The position numbers and the translations under genes were made by a program. A stretch of 55,557 nt of DNA from Mucilaginibacter sp. (GTDB lineage: Bacteria > Bacteroidota > Bacteroidia > Sphingobacteriales > Sphingobacteriaceae): contig JARLHA010000071.1 in assembly GCA_031292485.1 (NCBI GenBank), positions 1 to 55,557 on the forward strand, given 5' to 3'. Under the pieces are notes generated by a model that ran no database searches, had not been told where the DNA came from, and was given only the letters and a program-made list of their open reading frames with translations. Below are positions 33,401 to 39,992 of this stretch, piece after piece (the stretch's first letter is position 1; each line of letters begins with the position of its first letter).

Positions 33401-33729
33401 TATGGAATGGAGACATTAAAGAAGCTTGTCTAAAATTTCAAAACCTCATTTCCACCTATATTGACGACACGGAAGCATTCGGTTTTATTCAACAAACTCT
33501 TCTTCAGTTTCTTGTTCATAATCAGATTAATTTTATTTTGAAGCTTTTTAGAGACAAAGTATTTGGCAAACAATTATTGGAGAACTGCAAACCAATTTTT
33601 TATGCAGCCTCTATTTTATCAAAAGAAGATAAAGTCATAGAATTAAAAGCCCCACCTGAAATTCAAGGTACAATAAATGAGATATTAGACTACGTAAACG
33701 AAAAGAGAAATTTCTATTACGGCCAATGA
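30454..33729 (+). CDS. P-loop NTPase with winged helix and long TPR/Sel1-like repeat array
   Basis: A 1091-residue protein. The N-terminal NTPase has Walker A LLLGRRGSGKSTLL (residues 54-67) and Walker B VVLLLDNIDR (148-157). A MarR-like winged helix follows (about 300-365: STKDISTLVHMPNSGVSAQL). From about residue 485 to 960 there are many repeats of exactly 32 residues with the pattern AEKYYLLAxKxGDSDAxxNLGxLYYEQQKF; this is two shorter than TPR and four shorter than Sel1. A 200-residue helical tail ends the protein. The layout (NTPase, winged helix, superstructure-forming repeats) is that of STAND sensors. The partner is the overlapping upstream ATPase gene. Confidence 0.8.
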   Translation: MADQILRTGFRFYQSANADAESIKESFIIRKHEYEIIMEDIRRNPMKGSVQHYLLLGRRGSGKSTLLKRIQVEIDSNEELSKSYIAINLAEEQANIYRLSDLWEEILQELEHAELDVTMPEWDDDQQDYSRKLISAVHDAINKSGKKVVLLLDNIDRIFENLKDDTGLLREYLLNFDDLKIVGGSTRMTEHFWKYDQPFYEFFRILTLPPLTSDEVKTLLLHWSEKLGQPELKTFVEKQTGQLETVRILTDGLPRTLQFFVNILLTNTQETGYEYLRLIMDQVTPLYQERLNNLPSAQRKIILQMAFSWEAASTKDISTLVHMPNSGVSAQLKQLNDKSIVDIVKTDTKNHLYRLSERFFNLWLIFTQGSPLEKRKARCLTIFLENFYNVDELKQLAAKHLNLLKAGKLDSNKAALLTKAIAQSKHITSNERDELISNTINLKGLDKELKRQLPPLTDDVGKRIDAAIFNKDWIKALRLADEIEQDDSWKWLILGYIYSQKNNFDSALLYFSKVIQVDNNNTQALFSLGALYYNQKRFDEAEKYYLKAVKMGDCNAIVNLGNLYKQQLKLNEAEKHYLLAVKKGDSDAMFNLGHLYYEQQKMTEAEKYYLLALRAGDSDAAVNLGHLYYEQQKFAKAEKYYLLAAENEYSDAMVNLGILYKQQLKLDDAERFYLLAVKKGDSDAMFNLGHLYYEQQKFAEAEKHYLLALKAGDNDAAVNLGHLYYEQQKFAEAEKYYLLAAENEYSDAMVNLGILYKQQLKLDDAERFYLLAVKKGDSDAMFNLGHLYYEQQKFAEAEKYYLSALKAGDNDAIINIGNLYYEQGKFEEAEKYYLMAIEKDDVDAAFSLGLLYQEQQIDDQAEHYYKLAVEKGHPGAMFNLGKLYYEKEQFADAIKYYSIAIQNGNVGAMSELGNVYMALEQQKEAEKYFLMASEKNDDIGKHNLAYFYYCTNKNRDRAKELLNSTLIEETDHNGSSLKILLTLWNGDIKEACLKFQNLISTYIDDTEAFGFIQQTLLQFLVHNQINFILKLFRDKVFGKQLLENCKPIFYAASILSKEDKVIELKAPPEIQGTINEILDYVNEKRNFYYGQ
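32329..32904 (+). repeat. Near-identical 288-bp tandem duplication within the repeat region
   Basis: The DNA coding for three 32-residue repeats (for example the TCGGACGCTATGGTAAA word at 32401) recurs 288 bases later (32689) with few changes, mostly silent. This exact multiple of 96 bases shows recent expansion of the repeat array. Confidence 0.8.
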
Positions 33730-33778
33730 GCCTGCTTTGCGAACTTTACAATTTTTTTCGTCCCCGCAGGATCTCTTC

Positions 33779-34013
33779 AATACTATTAAGTTAAGCGAAT
33801 CTGACCCCATCGGGGTCTAATATCGGTAGAAAAATAGCCAGCCAGATATTCCGTGCCATAGGTACGGAACCTAAACACAATGCATTAGCGCTAATGCCGC
33901 TTCAATTGTTGCGTACCGATGGCACGCTTTTCGTTTATTATCTATTTTTCTACCAATATTTTGCACCTGACGGCGCAATCAAAATAATACGATCTCCTTA
34001 ACCTAATAGCATT
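33779..34013. mobile_element. MITE-like element with 17-bp terminal inverted repeats
   Basis: The ends AATACTATTAAGTTAAG (33779-33795) and CTTAACCTAATAGCATT (33997-34013) are inverted copies with two mismatches. Inside is a second inverted pair, CCGTGCCATAGGTACGGAA and GCGTACCGATGGCACGC. The end shares ATTAAGTTAAGCG with the insertion at 14756. No transposase. Confidence 0.6.
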
Positions 34014-34087
34014 AGGGCCTCCTGAAAGGGACCCTGCGCTGGGAGATGTATAGGACCAAACGCAGGGTCCTCTGCGAGTGACCCTGC
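34014..34087. repeat. GGGTCC hairpin repeat, copy B
   Basis: This closely matches 21386-21471: CCTCCTGAAAGGGACCCTG, GGGAGATGTATAGGACCAA, and CGCAGGGTCCTCTGCG followed by GACCCTGCTG. Confidence 0.7.
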
Positions 34088-34268
34088 TGCGACAGAACAT
34101 TTCTTCTACCACCATCTACATAAACAAAACATTAACAACATGTTATGCAAATAAATCCCTTCCCTTATTTAGCGTCAAAAGTGTTGATAAGTTGAAAAAT
34201 AGGCGGTCAACTATTCATCGCGACAGCAAACTTAACATAGTGTTTATGATAAGCTTTAATGCCGATCG

Positions 34269-34276
34269 TACTTTTG
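34269..34276 (+). promoter_or_regulatory. Bacteroidota -7 box (TACTTTTG) before the small secreted protein genes
   Basis: It matches TAnnTTTG and ends 19 bases before the ATG at 34296. Its position also argues against translation of an open frame that would run through it from 34078. Confidence 0.5.
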
Positions 34277-34295
34277 AAAAGAAAAAACGACAATC

Positions 34296-34655
34296 ATGAA
34301 AACAAGAATTATTGCTACTTTCTTATTTTTAGCTTGCTTTTTTTATGCCTCGGCGACTACTGAAAACCTGAACGGCAAATGGACTGGCCTGTTAAAAACC
34401 GACCAGGGCGATGAATACCCCCTGCTGTATAGCTTTAAAATTGACGGAAGTGTGTTAACCGGTACAGCCAAAACCCCCAAAGGCGAGCTGCCCATTAACG
34501 ACGGGAAGGTCACCGGCGATAAATTTACTTTTAACGTGATCGTGAGCAATATGGAAATTGACCACGAAGGCAAATTCTATGGCGATTCAGTTGGGGTAGA
34601 TATCACCCTGGGTGATGCAAAATCACACGCCACCCTGAAAAGGGTTGCCCAATAA
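34296..34655 (+). CDS. Small exported protein, tandem family member 1
   Basis: A 119-residue protein with a signal peptide (residues 1-21, ending FYASATT). The mature part is a beta-rich domain with NLNGKWTGLLKTDQGDEYPL, then YSFKIDGSVLTGTAKTPKGE and DGKVTGDKFTFNVIV, ending HATLKR. The two following genes encode clear paralogues. No enzymatic motif is seen; the fold may be a small lipocalin-like or calycin-like barrel, which is a guess. The family is not one I can name. Confidence 0.75.
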   Translation: MKTRIIATFLFLACFFYASATTENLNGKWTGLLKTDQGDEYPLLYSFKIDGSVLTGTAKTPKGELPINDGKVTGDKFTFNVIVSNMEIDHEGKFYGDSVGVDITLGDAKSHATLKRVAQ

Positions 34656-34735
34656 GCTACGATAAAAATATTTTGCAGGCGCTTGCTTTTATCTGCCTGA
34701 AAAAATATACTTTTATTTAAAAGACCAACCCAAAT

Positions 34736-35101
34736 ATGAAAAGAACATTATTAATAACAGCATTGCTGTTATGCTGCTTTGCGATTTGCTATGCAGCAAT
34801 TGCAGACATGGGCGGCCAATGGTCGTCCACATTTAACGCGCCGGACGGCAACGCCTACCCGCTGAGCTACAGTTTTAAAGTGGAAGGCAGCAGCCTTACC
34901 GGCACGCTGGAAACCTCGGGCATGAGCGTACCTCTCGACAGCGGCAAAGTTGCCGGTGACGACCTGAGTTTCAGCGTTTCGGTACAGGGTGTTACCTATT
35001 CGCACAAAGGGAAATATTTTGCCGCCGGGGATTCTATCGGCATGGATGTTACCTTTGAAGGCAACAAGGGCCATATTAAGCTAAGCAGGCCGGGGAAATA
35101 A
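34736..35101 (+). CDS. Small exported protein, tandem family member 2
   Basis: A 121-residue paralogue of its neighbours. Signal peptide residues 1-20 (ending ICYAA), then GGQWSSTFNAPDGNAYPLSYSFKVEGSSLTGTLE-like strands shared position by position with members 1 and 3. The conserved frame is G-W, PDGNxYPLxYSFK, LTGT, SGKV, SxxGMD and HxKLSR. It lies 80 bases after member 1, probably in one transcript. Confidence 0.75.
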   Translation: MKRTLLITALLLCCFAICYAAIADMGGQWSSTFNAPDGNAYPLSYSFKVEGSSLTGTLETSGMSVPLDSGKVAGDDLSFSVSVQGVTYSHKGKYFAAGDSIGMDVTFEGNKGHIKLSRPGK

Positions 35102-35239
35102 GAACCCGGCGTTGAGAGTCTGAAGTCAGGAGCCAGGATAGAAGGAAAAAATCTCTATACTGGCTTTTTTTAGTAAAATAAAATCTGCTTCCAGCTGTAA
35201 CACAAGCTGTTTTACGGCATCTTATATCAAACTAAATTA

Positions 35240-35608
35240 ATGATGAAAAAAAGACTTTTTACAACCGCAGCATTGGTATGCTGCATTGTTGCGGCATTTG
35301 CATTTGCTGCCACCTTAGCCGGTAAATGGACGGGCACCCTTAACACGCCTGATGGCAACCAGTTTCCGCTGACCTATTCCTTTAAAACCGACAGCGGCAA
35401 ATTAACGGGTGTTGCCTCCTCTCCACAGGGCGACGTAAACATTACTGATGGTAAATTTATTGATCCCACTGATTTTACCTTCAACGTTTCGGTTAACGGT
35501 ACCGATGTAAAACATACCGGTAAATTTTATCCTGATGCTGATTCGGTAGGCATGGATATTGATTTTAACGGCATGAAAATGCATGCAACGCTGAAACGCG
35601 ATAAATAA
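35240..35608 (+). CDS. Small exported protein, tandem family member 3
   Basis: A 122-residue paralogue: signal peptide 1-23 (ending FAFAAT), then LAGKWTGTLNTPDGNQFPLT and ADSVGMDIDFNGMKMHATLKR. It is separated from member 2 by a 138-base gap that holds one arm of the AAGAGCCAGGA repeat family. Either of two consecutive ATGs (35240 or 35243) may be the start. The role is unknown. Confidence 0.75.
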   Translation: MMKKRLFTTAALVCCIVAAFAFAATLAGKWTGTLNTPDGNQFPLTYSFKTDSGKLTGVASSPQGDVNITDGKFIDPTDFTFNVSVNGTDVKHTGKFYPDADSVGMDIDFNGMKMHATLKRDK

Positions 35609-35640
35609 CCGCTGTTATTATATCCCGCTAAATGTATTGA

Positions 35641-35713
35641 AGAGGCTGTTCCGTTTAGAGTGCCCCCAAAAAGTTAGACACTATTTGGGGGCATTTTTAT
35701 GGGAACAGCCTCT
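35641..35713. terminator. Nested perfect hairpin between convergent genes
   Basis: The outer arms AGAGGCTGTTCC (35641-35652) and GGAACAGCCTCT (35702-35713) enclose inner arms TGCCCCCAAA (35661-35670) and TTTGGGGGCA (35684-35693), all perfect. T-runs follow both inner and outer stems. It can end transcription from both sides. CCCCCAAAAAGTTAGACA also resembles an IS3-type end, so it may be a small insertion-sequence relic. Confidence 0.6.
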
Positions 35714-35738
35714 TTTTCGTAATTTATGGTGGAGGCGC

Positions 35739-36293
35739 CTACCGGCCATGGATATTATAAAAATTATAATCTGTCATTGGTGCATCGGTAAAGCCAAGGC
35801 TGCGGCCCATGGTTATAATTTGCCCGCGATGATAGGTACCGTGGTTCATCACCTGCATTATGTATTCAAAATTCTGAAAATCGCATTGAAACCAGCGATT
35901 GATCACCATATTGTTTTCTTCAATCTGCTGATCTGTCATTGATTCAACATAATCGGCAAACTCGTCCGAGTGTTCCACAAGGCATCTGAAAGCATCTTCC
36001 AGCGTGCCGTTAAATTCTTCAACGGGCCCCGGCCCGCTTCTTTTTATGGTTGATAACCAGTAACGCTGTGTATTCCAGATATGTACAATGGTTGATTTTA
36101 TAGTATTGAAGCTTGATGGTACTTCCTGTTCCAATACATCTGCAGGCTTGGTGCGCAGCCAGTTTACAAGGCTTGCATTTGCCCAAAGGTTATAACCGGC
36201 ATAATTTTTCATTAAATAAACGATAGGAGATACATTTGTTTCGATAGTTGATTCTTGCTGTTTCATAGTGGTTTTGTTTTGATCTTTATACAA
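35739..36293 (-). CDS. DinB-family protein (DUF664/YfiT-like metal-dependent fold)
   Basis: A 184-residue four-helix-bundle protein of the DinB superfamily. It begins its domain with YAGYNLWANASLVNWL, carries the first metal His in STIVHIWNTQRYWL, and has the pair near the end in VMNHGTYHRGQIITMGRSLGF, giving the usual three-His metal site. Proteins of this type include thiol transferases (BstA-like); the function here is not known. It is a single gene, convergent with the small secreted protein genes. Confidence 0.85.
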   Translation of the reverse strand: MYKDQNKTTMKQQESTIETNVSPIVYLMKNYAGYNLWANASLVNWLRTKPADVLEQEVPSSFNTIKSTIVHIWNTQRYWLSTIKRSGPGPVEEFNGTLEDAFRCLVEHSDEFADYVESMTDQQIEENNMVINRWFQCDFQNFEYIMQVMNHGTYHRGQIITMGRSLGFTDAPMTDYNFYNIHGR

Positions 36294-36490
36294 AGAAAAT
36301 ACAGGCTGGTGACAGCCCTATGTCAGCAGTAAATTGTATGTGGGAAATAATTTCCGTTGCCATAATGCTGATTTGGCGGGGCAAAAGCACATACCATGCT
36401 GCAAAGAACGCCGTAAACCTGTTTTTTTATCTCTTACGACCTCTTGCAAAAAAAAGTGACCTTAAACACATTTTAATTACAGCGCATTTT

Positions 36491-36498
36491 TATCTTTG
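36491..36498 (+). promoter_or_regulatory. Bacteroidota -7 box (TATCTTTG) setting the start of the Cys-rich membrane protein
   Basis: TATCTTTG ends seven bases before the ATG at 36506, so the transcript would be nearly leaderless. It makes the longer reading frame starting at 36320 unlikely. Confidence 0.6.
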
Positions 36499-36505
36499 CA
36501 ACCAT

Positions 36506-36877
36506 ATGGTACGCCCTTTAATTGCTTATTTGCTGATTGTAGCGGTAATGTCTGCCAGTTTTTCGCGCCTGTTTGTTTACGCGGGCTTCGAACTGAACAG
36601 GAATTACATCGCCACACATCTATGCGAAAACCGGGACAAGCCATGGCTGCATTGTAATGGCAAATGCTATTTCATGAAAAAAATAAGGCAGGCCGAAGAA
36701 AAAGAGAAGAATGATGAGCGCCAGTCGCAAAAAAATCTTTTCCAGGAAGCCTTATTTGGACAAAAAGCCGAAACCCGGTTTTATTCGCACGTTGTGCAGG
36801 TAATGCAGGTGCCCAACCACCGTTTTACCCTGCCCGTTGCTGATCTCCCTATTTACCAGCCGCCCCGGCTCGGGTAA
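36506..36877 (+). CDS. Small Cys-motif membrane protein beside a TonB receptor
   Basis: A 123-residue protein with an N-terminal membrane segment (about residues 4-24), then a conserved-looking metal-ligand-like stretch LCENRDKPWLHCNGKCYFMKK (three Cys spaced C-x9-C-x3-C). A charged coiled-coil part (AEEKEKNDERQSQK) and a Pro-rich end (YQPPRLG) follow. Such small proteins are often found just upstream of TonB receptors in Bacteroidota. With the DUF3347 gene downstream, a metal (copper) role is a reasonable inference. The ATG at 36506 is chosen because of the -7 box just before it. Confidence 0.65.
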   Translation: MVRPLIAYLLIVAVMSASFSRLFVYAGFELNRNYIATHLCENRDKPWLHCNGKCYFMKKIRQAEEKEKNDERQSQKNLFQEALFGQKAETRFYSHVVQVMQVPNHRFTLPVADLPIYQPPRLG

Positions 36878-36949
36878 GTACATCTTATTACTTGCTTGCC
36901 GCGCAGGCAAACTACTATTAATCTAAAATTTCTATTTACAACAATTGAA

Positions 36950-37045
36950 GCTGGTCTCTGTGAACTCAGTGGCTGCTTTGCGTACTCCGTGGTAAAGTTT
37001 TACCGCAGAGATTACAGAGGTGAACACGCAAAGGGCGCTGAGTTT
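36950..37045. repeat. Dispersed palindromic repeat related to bases 1-95
   Basis: It contains CTCTGTGAACTCAGTGG, CTCCGTGGTAAAGTTTTACC and CAGAGATTACAGAGG with AACACGCAAAGGGCGC, matching the repeat at the beginning of the window. It extends into the open frame before the true start of the TonB receptor. Confidence 0.65.
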
Positions 37046-37073
37046 TAAACAACTTCTTCCATCTTATACTTAT

Positions 37074-39347
37074 ATGCATCTTTTAAAAAAAACAGCGTGC
37101 ATAGTGCTGCTGCTTATCGTAAGCACCAGCCTGTGCCGCGCTCAAAAAATATACAAGGGAACGGTCATCGACCAAATTACACGCCAACCTGTTGAATATG
37201 CCGTGGTAAGCACCACCGGCAAAGGTACTACCACCGATAAAAACGGCGATTTCCGGCTAAACCTGCCGGTTGATTCCGCTACGCTTACGGTTTCTTTCAT
37301 CGGGTATACCATGCAACAGGTTAAGGCTGAACATGCCAAACCTTTGCTTATCAGCCTAAACCGGGGATCCATCGACCTTAAGGAAGTGATGATTTTGCCA
37401 GGACTGAATAATAACTCCTTCCATACGCTGGGGAATATCGACCTGAACTTACGCCCCATCAATTCTTCGCAGGACCTGATGCGGCTGGTGCCGGGCTTGT
37501 TTATTGCCCAGCACATGGGCGGCGGCAAGGCGGAGCAGATCTTTGTGCGCGGCTTTGATGCCGACCACGGTACCGACGTGAATGTTTCGGTAGACGGGAT
37601 GCCGGTGAATATGGTATCGAACATCCACGGACAGGGCTATGCCGACCTGCACTTCCTCATCCCCGAAACTATTGCCACATTTGATTATGGCAAGGGCCCC
37701 TACTACACCGGCTACGGCGATTTTACCACCGCGGCCTACCTGGCCTTTAACACCAAAGACGCGCTCGACAAAAGCACCATCAGTTTGGAACGCGGGCAGT
37801 TTAATACCTTCCGCGCGGCCGGAGTGATCGACCTGTTAAGCGCCAGAGCCAAACAAAATGGCGAAAACGCTTACATCGCAGGCGAATACAATTATACCGA
37901 CGGCGCCTTTAAACTGCCCGAACATTACAAACGCACCAATTTATTCGGCAAATACAGCAAACAACTGGGTGCCGGCAATAAGCTCACCCTCAGCGCATCC
38001 ACCTTCAGCACCACCTGGGTGGCTTCGGGGGAGATCCCGCAGCGGGCGGTTGGGGCAGGCAGCACCGCGCTCGACGATAATGGCAACCCTGTTACTATCC
38101 CGGCCGCGCCGGTTACCATCAGTCGCTTTGGTACTATTGATAGTGCCCAGGGGGGCAAAAGCAGCCGCATAAACGCTTTGGCCAAACTGAGCTCCGACCT
38201 TAAAAACAACTGGACCATGGAAAACCAGCTGTACTATACCCACTATAAGTTCCTGCTGCACGTAAACTCTACCTTTTTTGCCCTTGATAGTATTAACGGC
38301 GATGAAAAACAGCAACACGAAGAACGGGACATGTTTGGCTATAACGGCAAACTGAGTAACCGGAAATACTGGGGCAATAACCTGCTTACCTCCACAGTAG
38401 GCCTGAGCACAAGGTTCGACCGGACGTATGGGACGGATTATAGTTTTGTGACTGAACAATACCAGTTTTTAAGCAATGTTACCCATGGCGACATCCGCCA
38501 GAACAATACCGGCCTGTACCTTGATGAAACTTTTGAAAGCGGCAAATGGCTTTTAAACGCAGGCTCACGGCTGGACTATTTCAGCTTTAATTTTGCCGGA
38601 AGCACCAGAACGGATGTAATTGCCAGCCCCAAACTGAACGTACAATATACCGCTAACGAGCAGGTTCAATTTTATTTAAAAGCGGGTAAAGGTTTTCACT
38701 CCAACAATGCGATCGCGGTTATCGGGAATAACGGGCTGCAAACTTTACCTGCCGCTTACGGCGCCGACCTTGGCCTTAACTGGAAACCCCTGCCGCGCCT
38801 GTACCTAAATGCCGCCGCATGGTACCTGTACCTGCAGCAGGAGTTTATTTATACCGACGATGGCGACATTGCCCCCGGCGGCCGCACCCGGCGCATGGGT
38901 GTCGACCTATCGGCACGGTACCAGCTGGCACCCTGGCTGTTTGCTGCCCTTAATATAAACCTGGCCCGGCCACGCCTGGCGGACAGCGCCAAAAATACCG
39001 GCTACCTGCCCCTCGCTCCTACTTTTACCAGCACCGGCGGGCTTGATTTTAAACTAAAGAACGGCATTAACGGCGGCCTCAGCTACCGCTACATGCACGA
39101 CAGACCCGGCAATAATACCTACACCCTTAAAGCCGACGGCTATTTTGTAACCGACCTGAAGGTTAACTATACCCAAAAGCGTTACGAAGTGGGGCTAACT
39201 ATCGAAAACCTGCTGAATACCCAATGGCAGGAATACGCGGTTGAACAGGTGAGCCGCCTGCGCGGCGAAGCTGCCCCTGTTGACCAGATGAGCTTTACGC
39301 CGGGCACGCCGTTTTTTGCGAAGCTGAGGGTGGCGGTGTTTTTTTAA
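37074..39347 (+). CDS. TonB-dependent receptor with carboxypeptidase-regulatory-like domain, possible copper or metal receptor
   Basis: An outer-membrane active transporter of 757 residues from the ATG at 37074. The frame is open from 37020, but the extra 18 codons are dispersed repeat, and the export signal begins at MHLLKKTACIVLLL. After the signal peptide (ending SLCRAQ) comes a CarboxypepD_reg-like domain (VIDQITRQPVEYAVVSTTGKG and FIGYTMQQV). A plug (DLMRLVPGLFIAQHMGGG, IFVRGFDADHGTDVNVSVDG) and the 22-strand barrel follow, ending FAKLRVAVFF with terminal Phe. Neighbouring Cys-motif and DUF3347 genes suggest metal uptake; this is inference. Confidence 0.85.
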   Translation: MHLLKKTACIVLLLIVSTSLCRAQKIYKGTVIDQITRQPVEYAVVSTTGKGTTTDKNGDFRLNLPVDSATLTVSFIGYTMQQVKAEHAKPLLISLNRGSIDLKEVMILPGLNNNSFHTLGNIDLNLRPINSSQDLMRLVPGLFIAQHMGGGKAEQIFVRGFDADHGTDVNVSVDGMPVNMVSNIHGQGYADLHFLIPETIATFDYGKGPYYTGYGDFTTAAYLAFNTKDALDKSTISLERGQFNTFRAAGVIDLLSARAKQNGENAYIAGEYNYTDGAFKLPEHYKRTNLFGKYSKQLGAGNKLTLSASTFSTTWVASGEIPQRAVGAGSTALDDNGNPVTIPAAPVTISRFGTIDSAQGGKSSRINALAKLSSDLKNNWTMENQLYYTHYKFLLHVNSTFFALDSINGDEKQQHEERDMFGYNGKLSNRKYWGNNLLTSTVGLSTRFDRTYGTDYSFVTEQYQFLSNVTHGDIRQNNTGLYLDETFESGKWLLNAGSRLDYFSFNFAGSTRTDVIASPKLNVQYTANEQVQFYLKAGKGFHSNNAIAVIGNNGLQTLPAAYGADLGLNWKPLPRLYLNAAAWYLYLQQEFIYTDDGDIAPGGRTRRMGVDLSARYQLAPWLFAALNINLARPRLADSAKNTGYLPLAPTFTSTGGLDFKLKNGINGGLSYRYMHDRPGNNTYTLKADGYFVTDLKVNYTQKRYEVGLTIENLLNTQWQEYAVEQVSRLRGEAAPVDQMSFTPGTPFFAKLRVAVFF

Positions 39348-39389
39348 TTAAACGGCATCAATTATTTTAAACAATAATCTTTACACATC

Positions 39390-39899
39390 ATGAAAGTATT
39401 AAAAAAATCCGCATGGTCATTAATTGTGACCATGCTCTTTATAATCCCCGTCAAAGCACAAAACGCAGCTTTAAACAAATCCATCAATACGGTTATTACC
39501 AATTACCTGGCATTAAAAAACGCGCTGATTGCTGCAGACGGCAATACAGCCGAAAATAAGGCCAAAGTATTGCTGGCGTCCATAAATGAGGTATCCAAAG
39601 CGGACTTTACGGCAAAACAGCTTGCACTTTGGACAAATTATGAGCCTAAACTGGAGTTTGACAGCAGGCACATCAGCGAAGTAAATGCTCTCCCGCACCA
39701 GCGCGAACATTTTGCCAGCTTATCCAACAACTTGTTTGCTGTTTTGAAAGAATTGAAACTTAACGAAAAGCCCATTTACCGTCAATATTGTATAATGAAA
39801 AGGCAATACTTTTTATCTGACGCCACAGGCGGAAAAGACCCTTATATGGGAATGGAACATTGCAGCAAGGTTACGGAAACATTGCCCGCTGTAAAATAA
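39390..39899 (+). CDS. DUF3347 family exported protein
   Basis: A 169-residue protein with a signal peptide (1-23, ending PVKAQN). The mature part is helical: NKSINTVITNYLALKNALIAADG is the family start, followed by FDSRHISEVNALPHQREHFASLS and a C-terminal YRQYCIMKRQYFLSDATGGKDPYMGMEHC. The Cys, Met and His residues near the end could bind copper. The same domain occurs on copper/silver efflux adaptor-like proteins in Bacteroidota. It probably shares the transcript of the TonB receptor 42 bases upstream. Confidence 0.8.
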   Translation: MKVLKKSAWSLIVTMLFIIPVKAQNAALNKSINTVITNYLALKNALIAADGNTAENKAKVLLASINEVSKADFTAKQLALWTNYEPKLEFDSRHISEVNALPHQREHFASLSNNLFAVLKELKLNEKPIYRQYCIMKRQYFLSDATGGKDPYMGMEHCSKVTETLPAVK

Positions 39900-39992
39900 A
39901 CAGCGACCACATATTTTTCAATCATTCATAAATCCAGTGGTTCATTGGGCACATACCCTTGTGCTGAATGAATTACTGTTTGCATATTTTAC

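Larger units (their letters stand above)
33730..34295. other. Repeat-filled gap
   Basis: It contains, in order: a CCGCAGGATCTCTTCAATAC repeat word, a MITE-like element (33779-34013), a copy of the GGGTCC hairpin repeat (34014-34087), and leader sequence of the next gene. No real gene is seen. Confidence 0.6.

Noticed and set aside
34078..34299. A 73-residue open frame before the small secreted proteins
   Set aside because: It begins in a repeat, runs through a good -7 box and overlaps the next start. Its composition is not protein-like.
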